Assembly: GCA_039028635.1 (NCBI GenBank)
Contig: JBCCHV010000061.1
Span: 1 to 39,641, forward strand
DNA: 39,641 nucleotides
Origin: Acidobacteriota bacterium
Lineage (GTDB): Bacteria; Acidobacteriota; Thermoanaerobaculia; Multivoradales; JBCCEF01
Reading direction: 5' to 3'
Position 1 is the first letter of the stretch. Every line of letters starts with the position of its first letter. This document shows positions 16,709-23,124 of this stretch, piece after piece. The position numbers and the translations under genes were made by a program. The notes below the pieces were generated by a model, which saw nothing but the letters and a program-made list of their open reading frames with translations, had not been told where the DNA came from and ran no database searches.

Positions 16709-17967
16709 AGTCCTGGCTCGCCCTCGCCGGCGTGGTGGTGCTCGGAGCGGTGCTGTTCTTGACCTTCGGCGCCGCCGCCGGCCCGGAGATCCCCACCCAG
16801 CGTCTAGAACGTCGCGACTTCGTCCGCCGGGTGCCCGCCGAGGGCTATCTGCGGGCCACCCAGTCGAACGCCCTCAAGGTGCCGAGCACCATTCAAGGCC
16901 CGGTGCGTATCGCCTGGGTGACCGAGGACGGTTCGCGGGTGGCGGCGGGCGAGCCGGTGGTGCGCTTCGATCCGAGCGATTTCGAAGAGCGCATGACCCA
17001 GGCGCGGGACGATCTCGATCGTCTCGGCTTCGAGCGCCGCTCCGAGGACTCGACCTCCCAGGCGGAGCTCGCCAACCTCGATCGCGATGCCGAGGTCGCC
17101 CGCCTCGAGCTCGATTCGGCGGAGCGCTTTCAGAAGCGCGACGAGCAGCTCTTCTCCCGCACCGAAATCATCGAGTCCGAGATCGACGGTGATCTCGCCC
17201 GCCACCGGCAGCGCCACGCCGAATCGTCGAAGGCGGACCGCGCCAAGCTGTCGCGTACCCAGCTCGACCTCCTCGGTATCGAGCAGCGCCAAGCCAATCT
17301 CCGCCTCGCCACCGCCGAAAGCAGCCTCGAGGATCTTGAGATCGTGTCGCCCCAGGACGGTATCGTGGTGCTCAAGACCGACTGGCGCGGCAATCCGCCG
17401 CGCACCGGCGACACCACCTGGGCGGGGCAGCCGCTGGCCGAGATCCCTAACCTCGCGGAGATGGAGGCGGAGGTCTGGGTGCTCGAGGCGGATGCCGGAG
17501 GGCTGGCGGCGGGGCAGGCCGCGTCGTTGGTGGTCGAGGCTCATCCGGAAGTGCGCCACGGCGCGGTGGTCAAGAGCGTCGACTCGGTCGCCAAGCCGCG
17601 GCGCCGGGGATCGCCGGTGCAGTACTTTTCCGTCGTACTGACCCTCGAGGAGACCGATCCGGCGGTGATGAAGCCGGGGCAGCGGGTGCGGGCCGAGCTC
17701 CTGGTCGAGGAGCGGCCGGATGCTCTGGTGGTGCCGCGGCAGGCGATTTTCGAGCGTGACGGTGAGTTCGTGGTCTTCGCTCGCCAGGGAGCTGGATTCG
17801 AGCCTCGATCGGTGGTGATGGCGACCACCTTTCTCGGCCAGAGCGTGGTCGAAGGCCTCGACGAAGGAACCGAGATCGCGCTCGTCGATCCCGCCGCGTC
17901 GAGCTCTTCGGCGTCGTCCCAGGAGGCCGCGCCGCCGAGCGCCGCCGAAGGAGTCCTGGCGCCTTGA
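16705..17967 (+). CDS. HlyD/MacA-type periplasmic adaptor
   Basis: 420 aa, GTG start at 16705, sharing GTGA with the preceding stop. An N-terminal anchor helix (4-24) is followed by a lipoyl/barrel half (TEDGSRVAAGEPVVRFD), a coiled coil (about 90-205), the second lipoyl half (IVSPQDGIVVLKTDW) and a barrel domain (AVMKPGQRVRAELLVEE). A C-terminal macro-barrel-like segment (VVPRQAIFERDGEFVVFARQ) and a Ser/Ala-rich tail end the protein. The C-terminal part, with a FERDG hairpin, is more complete than in the two preceding adaptors, so this is the most canonical MacA-like member. The next gene overlaps by TTGA. The three adaptors are clearly diverged from one another. Confidence 0.88.
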   Translation: MKSWLALAGVVVLGAVLFLTFGAAAGPEIPTQRLERRDFVRRVPAEGYLRATQSNALKVPSTIQGPVRIAWVTEDGSRVAAGEPVVRFDPSDFEERMTQARDDLDRLGFERRSEDSTSQAELANLDRDAEVARLELDSAERFQKRDEQLFSRTEIIESEIDGDLARHRQRHAESSKADRAKLSRTQLDLLGIEQRQANLRLATAESSLEDLEIVSPQDGIVVLKTDWRGNPPRTGDTTWAGQPLAEIPNLAEMEAEVWVLEADAGGLAAGQAASLVVEAHPEVRHGAVVKSVDSVAKPRRRGSPVQYFSVVLTLEETDPAVMKPGQRVRAELLVEERPDALVVPRQAIFERDGEFVVFARQGAGFEPRSVVMATTFLGQSVVEGLDEGTEIALVDPAASSSSASSQEAAPPSAAEGVLAP

Positions 17968-19199
17968 ACCTGCGCGAGGCCTTGTCCAGCGCCGCCGAGA
18001 ATCTGGCCGGCCACAAGCTGCGCTCGGCGCTCACCATGTTGGGCATGATCTTTGGCGTCGGTGCCGTCATCGCGATGCTCTCGATCGGTGCCGGGGCCGA
18101 GCAGCAGGCCCTCGAGATGATCGAAAGCCTGGGCCTCAACAATGTCTTGGTGCGGGACGCCGCGCCCGAGGGCGAAGAGCTCCAAGAGGCGCGGGAAAAA
18201 TCCCCCGGCGTGTCGCTGCGCGACGTCGCCGCCATCGAGGACGCGGTCCCCGGGGTCGCCGAGGCGTCGCCGCGGGTGCGCATCGAGCCTTATCGCGTGC
18301 TCGCCGCCGGCGGCAAGAGCGAGGCTCTGGTCTTCGGGGTCTCCCATCGCCACGCTCGCCTCGCCGGCTTGAGGGTCTCCGAGGGACGATTTTTCGATTC
18401 CCGCGACGAGGCCCACCACGGCCAGGTTTGCGTCATCGGTGCCGAGGTGCGGCGCGAGCTCTTCGGCTTCGGACCGGCCATCGGCCAAGACCTCAAGGTC
18501 AACGATGTCTGGTTCGAGGTGGTCGGTATCCTGAGCACCGGCGGCGCCACCGCCGACTCCTTCCAGGGAGTTCAGCTCGGTGAGCCGGCGCGCGAGATCT
18601 ACGTGCCGGTGTCGACGGCCCTGCGCAAGTTCGATCAAGGGCCCCTCGACTCACCGTTGAGCGAGATCGTGGTGCGTCTCGAAAACGGTGCGCCGGCCCG
18701 CCGCACCGGCGACCTCGTCGCCGGCCTGCTCGATCGGCTGCACGCCGGTGCCGGTGACTTCGAGCTGGTGGTGCCGGAGGCTCTGCTGGCCCAGAGCCGG
18801 CGCACCCAGCGCCTGTTCAATCTGGTGATGGGCTGCATCGCCGGCATCTCTCTGCTGGTGGGCGGCATCGGCATCATGAACATCATGCTGGCGACGGTGC
18901 TCGAGCGCACCCGCGAAATCGGCGTGCGGCGCGCCGTCGGCGCCCGCGGTCGCGACATCCAGTTCCAGTTCCTCACCGAGGCCTTCGCGATCAGCCTGCT
19001 CGGCGGAATAGCGGGGGTGGTGGTGGGGGTCGCTATTGCTCGCGGCGTCGCCGCCTGGGCGGATTGGGAAACGGTGGTCACGCTGGGGTCGGTGTTGCTT
19101 TCGACCGGCGTGGCGATGGCCGTCGGCCTGGCCTCGGGCTACTACCCGGCGGTGCGCGCCGCCCGCCTCGACCCGGTCGACGCCCTGCGCTACGAGTAG
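17964..19199 (+). CDS. MacB/FtsX-type ABC transporter permease
   Basis: 411 aa, TTG start at 17964 within the TTGA overlap of the preceding stop. The topology is that of MacB permeases: one N-terminal helix (about 22-44, LTMLGMIFGVGAVIAM), a large periplasmic domain, then three helices (about 285-312, 332-358, 370-393). The MacB/FtsX signature REIGVRRAVGARGRDI lies just after helix 2 and the end is RLDPVDALRYE, also typical. There is no ATP-binding domain in this protein and none in the window, although MacB normally carries or is paired with one. With the three adaptors it forms an export or envelope-remodelling unit of mechanotransmission type. The substrate is unknown; the ATPase must be encoded elsewhere. 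Confidence 0.9.
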   Translation: MNLREALSSAAENLAGHKLRSALTMLGMIFGVGAVIAMLSIGAGAEQQALEMIESLGLNNVLVRDAAPEGEELQEAREKSPGVSLRDVAAIEDAVPGVAEASPRVRIEPYRVLAAGGKSEALVFGVSHRHARLAGLRVSEGRFFDSRDEAHHGQVCVIGAEVRRELFGFGPAIGQDLKVNDVWFEVVGILSTGGATADSFQGVQLGEPAREIYVPVSTALRKFDQGPLDSPLSEIVVRLENGAPARRTGDLVAGLLDRLHAGAGDFELVVPEALLAQSRRTQRLFNLVMGCIAGISLLVGGIGIMNIMLATVLERTREIGVRRAVGARGRDIQFQFLTEAFAISLLGGIAGVVVGVAIARGVAAWADWETVVTLGSVLLSTGVAMAVGLASGYYPAVRAARLDPVDALRYE

Positions 19200-19208
19200 A
19201 CTCCGCCC

Positions 19209-20378
19209 ATGCGGTGGCGCAATCTACTTCTGCTGGCCGGTGTCCTGGTGCTGGCCTACTTCCTCCTCTGGCCGGTGCCGGTGGCGCCGGTCGCCTGGCA
19301 GGCCCCGGCCAATCCCGGCTACGGCGACGGTGCGGCCGGCTCGCCGCTGGCGCAGCTCGAGCGCATTCCTCTGCCCGCCGGCGAGCACGGCATGGAAGAC
19401 CTCGCCCTGGGCCCCGATGGCGCCATTTACGGCGGTACCGAGAGCGGTGCCGTGTTGCGCCTCGATCCCGCCAGCGGCGAGATCCGCGAGTGGCGACGGT
19501 TCCCGGGCCGCCCGCTCGGCTTGACCTTCGATCGCGACGGCACCCTGTGGCTGGCCGACGCCTTCCGCGGCCTGGTGCGGGTCGCCGCCGATGGCTCGGC
19601 GGAGCTGGTGGCGACGGCGGCCGAGGGCACCGATTTCGGCTTCACCAACAACGTCGACGTCGCGCCCGATGGGCGGGTCTACTTCAGCGACGCGTCCTCG
19701 AAGTTCGCGGCCCGCGAGTGGGGCGGCACCTACGCTTCCAGCAAGCTCGACATCCTCGAGCATGGCGGCCACGGCCGCCTGCTGCGTTTTGATCCGAAGA
19801 GCGGTGAGACGGAGGTTCTACTGCGGGGGCTGCAGTTCGCCAACGGCGTGGCGGTGGCGGCCGACGGCCGCTTCGTGCTGGTCGCCGAGACCGGCTCCTA
19901 CAGCATTCGACGGCTGTGGCTCGAGGGTCCTAAGGCCGGCACCGACGAGCCCTTCGCCGGGCCATTCCCGGGTTTCCCGGACAATCTCACTCGCGGCCCG
20001 GCGGGGCGCTTTTGGGTCGCCCTGGTCTCGCCGCGGAATCGCCTGCTCGACGCCCTTTCAGGAAGCCCCGGCAGCCGCCGCGCCATCTGGCGCCTGCCGG
20101 CCTTCCTGCGTCCGGAAGCCACCGTCTACGGCCACGTCATCGCCCTCGACGACGCCGGGCGCCCGTTGCTGGACCTGCAGGATCCGGCGGGCGCCCTGGC
20201 GGTCAACACGGCGGTTCTCGAAACCGCCACCGACCTCTGGGTGGCGAGCCTGCAGGAACCCGCCATCGGTCGCCTCCCCAAGGCCGGCTTGGGGCTCCCG
20301 GAGCCGGCCTTGCCGCCGTCGGGCGAGGCTCAGGAGCTCTTCGAGCCGAGGGCCGGCGATCCCGGGCCGAAGGCGTAG
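19209..20378 (+). CDS. Strictosidine-synthase-like beta-propeller protein (SMP-30/gluconolactonase-like)
   Basis: 389 aa. It starts 9 nt after the permease stop. An N-terminal hydrophobic segment (about 4-25) acts as a signal anchor. The rest is a six-bladed-propeller pattern with repeated LALGPDG, LTFDRDGTLWLAD, VDVAPDGRVYFSDAS and VAVAADGRFVLVAET strands. The segment FPGFPDNLTRGPAGRFWVAL is characteristic of the strictosidine synthase/APMAP family. Those proteins are mostly lactonase or esterase-like, and only the plant enzymes make strictosidine, so that reaction should not be assumed. It is probably periplasmic. Its last 49 bp overlap the convergent DoxX gene at 20330. Confidence 0.85.
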   Translation: MRWRNLLLLAGVLVLAYFLLWPVPVAPVAWQAPANPGYGDGAAGSPLAQLERIPLPAGEHGMEDLALGPDGAIYGGTESGAVLRLDPASGEIREWRRFPGRPLGLTFDRDGTLWLADAFRGLVRVAADGSAELVATAAEGTDFGFTNNVDVAPDGRVYFSDASSKFAAREWGGTYASSKLDILEHGGHGRLLRFDPKSGETEVLLRGLQFANGVAVAADGRFVLVAETGSYSIRRLWLEGPKAGTDEPFAGPFPGFPDNLTRGPAGRFWVALVSPRNRLLDALSGSPGSRRAIWRLPAFLRPEATVYGHVIALDDAGRPLLDLQDPAGALAVNTAVLETATDLWVASLQEPAIGRLPKAGLGLPEPALPPSGEAQELFEPRAGDPGPKA

Positions 20379-20710
20379 ACCATCAGCAGGCCGCCGAGGA
20401 TGGAGAGGTTCTTCAGAAAGGCGATGACCTCCATCTGATCGGCGAAGTTGGTGTGGAAGATCAGGGTCGCCGGAATCAGGAAGATGATCAGCGCCAGGGC
20501 TCCCAGGCGGGCCTTGAAGCCGGTGACCAGAGAGAGGCCGCCGAAGAGCTCCAGCACGATGGCACCGGCGAGGAGAAGGCCGGTCATCGGCATGCCTTTG
20601 GACTCCATGTAGGCCTGCGAGCCGGCGAAGTCGGTGATCTTGCCGAACGCCGACATGAGAAAGATTCCGGACAACAGGATGCGACCGAGCAACGGGGCGA
20701 TCTTCTGCAT
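20330..20710 (-). CDS. DoxX family membrane protein
   Basis: 126 aa with four hydrophobic segments (about 5-22, 42-62, 67-87, 98-114). GRILLSGIFLMSAFGKITDF at the N-terminus and a tail YAFGPGSPA are the DoxX family pattern, at normal length. GGAGG lies 5 nt before ATG 20710. DoxX proteins are small inner-membrane proteins of incompletely known function, sometimes linked to redox stress. The 3' end overlaps the convergent propeller gene by 49 bp, an unusually long coding overlap in this window. A second, longer DoxX-like protein lies at 8174-8818. Confidence 0.88.
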   Translation of the reverse strand: MQKIAPLLGRILLSGIFLMSAFGKITDFAGSQAYMESKGMPMTGLLLAGAIVLELFGGLSLVTGFKARLGALALIIFLIPATLIFHTNFADQMEVIAFLKNLSILGGLLMVYAFGPGSPALGSKSS

Positions 20711-20865
20711 GGGGTCCTCCCAGAAGTGACAACGAATGGGTGATGTGGCCCTATGCTATCGCCCGTCGTCTTCACCTACCTCTCCGGGATTGCGCTCGGT
20801 AGGGGGAGCGTCGCGGAGGAGATGCCCTGACGACGGCTCCGGGCGGTGGTATCGTCCCTGCCGTC

Positions 20866-21441
20866 ATGCACTGTCCAAGGCCCCTGCGCTGGCTTCCGGC
20901 ACTCGCCCTCGGCCTGGCCTGCTCGGCCCCTCCGGAGGTCGTCGCGCCGGCCGATGCGCGGCTCTTCGAGCCGCCGCGGGACGGTTGTCTACGCTCCGAG
21001 CACGTCGAGCGCTATCTCACCGTGCTGCGGCGGGCGGCAGTGCTGCGCCGCGACCGGGTGGCGTCCTTCGACCGGGAGCTGACGCTGACCAGCGACGGCG
21101 GCTTGGCCGGCCTGCGTCGGGCTTACGAGGCAGTCGACGGGTTGCGCGAGCTCGCCGGCCTCGAAGAGCAGGCGGCCCGCGAGCTGGGCTTCGATCCCCA
21201 CGAGCATGCCTGGGTGGCGGCGACCCTCGAAGAGGCCGAGCTGACCCTCGCCGAGGCCGAGATGCGGGCCTTGGCGGAGGACCCCGAAGAGCGCTCCAAC
21301 GGCCGTAACGGCCGGCGCCCGCGGCAGGCCGTGGTGGACGATCCGGAGCAGCGTGCCCAGCTCGCCAACGAAGGCGTCCTGCGGCGCTATCGGCGTGCCC
21401 TCGAGCAGGCCCGTGGTGGGGGAGTGCACAGTGTTCCCTAA
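20866..21441 (+). CDS. Small alpha-helical lipoprotein, unknown function
   Basis: 191 aa. Not recognised. The signal peptide has lipobox LACS (Cys19). The mature part is almost wholly charged and helical, with Glu/Arg/Ala-rich stretches (about 45-140 and 150-185) that could form a coiled coil. No catalytic motif is visible. The last 14 bp lie in an 18-bp tandem duplication that also spans the start of the next gene, which begins at GTG 21431 inside this gene's end. Translational coupling with the PLP enzyme downstream is likely. Confidence 0.7.
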   Translation: MHCPRPLRWLPALALGLACSAPPEVVAPADARLFEPPRDGCLRSEHVERYLTVLRRAAVLRRDRVASFDRELTLTSDGGLAGLRRAYEAVDGLRELAGLEEQAARELGFDPHEHAWVAATLEEAELTLAEAEMRALAEDPEERSNGRNGRRPRQAVVDDPEQRAQLANEGVLRRYRRALEQARGGGVHSVP

Positions 21442-21463
21442 ATCTGCAGTGTTCCCTAGGACT
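21428..21463 (+). repeat. 18-bp tandem duplication at a gene junction
   Basis: Two 18-bp units, 21428-21445 and 21446-21463, share an exact 12-bp core (CAGTGTTCCCTA) and match at 14 of 18 positions overall. Each unit carries an in-frame GTG-TTC-CCT, so the downstream PLP enzyme has two possible GTG starts (21431, 21449). Unit 1 also contains the stop of the upstream lipoprotein. The six-codon period keeps the frame. Confidence 0.8.
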
Positions 21464-22603
21464 TCCGACTCCTGGGCCCGCGATCTACGCTGCTCGCGCG
21501 ACGATCACCGGGCGCCCCTCGACGAGCCCGCTTTCCTGTCTCCGGAAGGTGTGCCCTGGCTGGTCTCCTACGACCTCGACCGCCAGCGCGGCGCGTCTTT
21601 CAAGGAGGCCCTCTCGCGTCGCCCCTGGACCCTCTGGCGCTACCGCGAGCTGCTGCCGCTGGCGGATTTCGACCGCCGCATCGATCTCGGAGAAGGCGGC
21701 ACTCCCCTGATCACCCTCAATCATCGCCCCGGCGGTGCCCGCCTGGTGGTCAAGGAGGAAGGCGGTAATCCCACCGGCTCCTTCAAGGCCCGCGGCCTGT
21801 CTCTGGCGGTCAACCGTGCTCGCGAGCTCGGGGCTCCCGGCGTCGAGCTGCCGAGCGCCGGCAACGCCGCCCTGGCGCTGTCCGCCTACGCCGCCGCCGC
21901 CGGCCTGCCGGCCCGGGTGGCGGTCCCCGGCGATACTCCGGCGACGGTTCTGCGGCGCTGTCGCGAGCACGGTGCCGAGGTGCTCACCAGCTCCGGCACC
22001 CTGGTCGAGGCCGCCGGTCGCCTGGCCGAAGACGACCGCGGCTACTGGAACCTCTCGACCCTCAAAGAGCCCTATCGCGCCGAGGGCAAGAAGACCATGG
22101 GGCTCGAGCTCGCCGAACAGCTCGACTGGCAGCTCCCGGACTGGATCGTCTACCCGACCGGTGGCGGCACCGGCATCGTCGGCATGGCGAAGGCCTTCGA
22201 CGAGCTCGAGGCCCTCGGCTTGATCGGCTCCCACCGGCCGCGCTTCGTGGTCGTCCAGATGGCCGGCTGCGCCCCCCTGGTGCGGGCTTTCGAAGCCGGC
22301 GCAGAACGCGCTGAGACCTGGGCCAACCCGCACACCGAGGTCTGGGGGCTGCGCGTCCCCAAGGCGATCGGCGACTTCATCATTCTGAACGCCCTCCGGC
22401 GCACCAACGGCCTCGCCTTGGCGATCGCCGAAGACCGCCTGCCCGCCATCACCGACCAGGTCGCCCGCACCGAGGGCGTCCGCCTCGGCCCCGAAGGAGC
22501 CGCCTGCTGGGCCGCCATCGAAGACCTCGCCGAAGCCGGCGAAGTCCAGGCCGGCCAGCAGGTAGTCCTCTTTCAGACCGGCAACCCGGACAACTACCTC
22601 TAG
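21431..22603 (+). CDS. Threonine-synthase-like PLP-dependent enzyme
   Basis: 390 aa from GTG 21431, with GGGGGAG 6 nt upstream; GTG 21449 is the alternative. Fold-type II PLP enzyme: GEGGTPL near 88, the Schiff-base lysine in NPTGSFKARG (Lys119), SAGNAALALSAYAAA, and the phosphate loop PTGGGTGIVG. The C-terminal EGVRLGPEGAACWAAI is also typical of threonine synthases, which convert O-phosphohomoserine to threonine. Two features argue for caution. The N-terminal region that holds a Cys4 zinc ribbon in many relatives keeps only one Cys (Cys21) here. The residue after the lysine is Ala rather than the Asp common in threonine synthases. No threonine-pathway gene is nearby. A related elimination, racemase or dehydratase activity cannot be excluded. 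Confidence 0.85.
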   Translation: MFPKSAVFPRTSDSWARDLRCSRDDHRAPLDEPAFLSPEGVPWLVSYDLDRQRGASFKEALSRRPWTLWRYRELLPLADFDRRIDLGEGGTPLITLNHRPGGARLVVKEEGGNPTGSFKARGLSLAVNRARELGAPGVELPSAGNAALALSAYAAAAGLPARVAVPGDTPATVLRRCREHGAEVLTSSGTLVEAAGRLAEDDRGYWNLSTLKEPYRAEGKKTMGLELAEQLDWQLPDWIVYPTGGGTGIVGMAKAFDELEALGLIGSHRPRFVVVQMAGCAPLVRAFEAGAERAETWANPHTEVWGLRVPKAIGDFIILNALRRTNGLALAIAEDRLPAITDQVARTEGVRLGPEGAACWAAIEDLAEAGEVQAGQQVVLFQTGNPDNYL

Positions 22604-22742
22604 CGCCAGTCGGCTCCGAGGGCCTCGGCTCTCTGCTGGCTGGGGTCGGACATCGTCCGCCGGGGCATCTCGTCGGCGCCTCGGTTTTCGCCGCGGTCAC
22701 TGAGTCGGCGCACGCTTCTCGGCAGGAATCCAGTGCCTCGCC

Positions 22743-22777
22743 TTAACATCTGGAGAATAAAAGCATCTAAATATAAT
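22743..22777 (+). promoter_or_regulatory. Promoter-like AT-rich island with perfect TATAAT
   Basis: TATAAT at 22772-22777 matches the -10 consensus exactly, inside a roughly 60-bp AT-rich block (22741-22800) that stands out from the GC-rich surroundings. The best -35 candidate, TTAACA at 22743-22748, is 23 bp away, longer than the usual 17, and the site with 17-bp spacing (22749-22754) is weak. So the -10 is well supported but the -35 is not. It would drive the Cys-rich gene at 22819 with a leader of about 35 nt. Confidence 0.5.
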
Positions 22778-22818
22778 GTGGAGAGTTAAACGAATCGATA
22801 TTCAGAGAGGACTCTGTG

Positions 22819-23124
22819 ATGAGTTCCAAGACGACAGCAGTAGTTCTGGGCGCCCTTCTGTTCTTAGGACTGATCGGCTGGGTGTCCGAGAGCACAGCCA
22901 ACCCGCTGGGATGCTGGAAGTGCACGATCGACACTTTCAGCTGTCAGTGGGGCGGTCTTCATTGCCACACAGACTGTGAATATGTGAGTGATGGCAATGG
23001 TGACGGGATTAGCTGTCTGGACAATCTTGGCCTATGGCATAACCAGTGCAACACGTTCGGCGGGGCCTGCCTTGCGATCACCGTCGAGGTCGAGGAGCCG
23101 GACTGCCGGGACTTCTGCCCGTGA
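22819..23124 (+). CDS. Secreted ten-cysteine protein, unknown function
   Basis: 101 aa from ATG 22819, with AGAGG 8 nt upstream; GTG 22816 is an alternative. A signal peptide (about 1-28, ending ESTA) is followed by a mature part of only about 73 residues with ten cysteines: 32, 35, 42, 49, 53, 66, 77, 84, 96, 100. The arrangement is C-x2-C-x6-C-x6-C-x3-C and further, which suggests up to five disulfides. SDGNGDGIS (57-65) resembles a calcium-binding DxNxDG loop but is not a full EF-hand. No known toxin or enzyme motif is recognised. Its stop overlaps the start of the next gene by GTGA, so the two are translated together. Function is unknown; a secreted disulfide-stabilised domain or ligand is inferred. 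Confidence 0.8.
   Translation: MSSKTTAVVLGALLFLGLIGWVSESTANPLGCWKCTIDTFSCQWGGLHCHTDCEYVSDGNGDGISCLDNLGLWHNQCNTFGGACLAITVEVEEPDCRDFCP

Noticed and set aside
19209-20378. Annotation as strictosidine synthase proper
   Set aside because: That activity is known only for plant alkaloid enzymes. Bacterial members of the propeller family usually have other, mostly lactonase-like, activities. Only the fold is supported.
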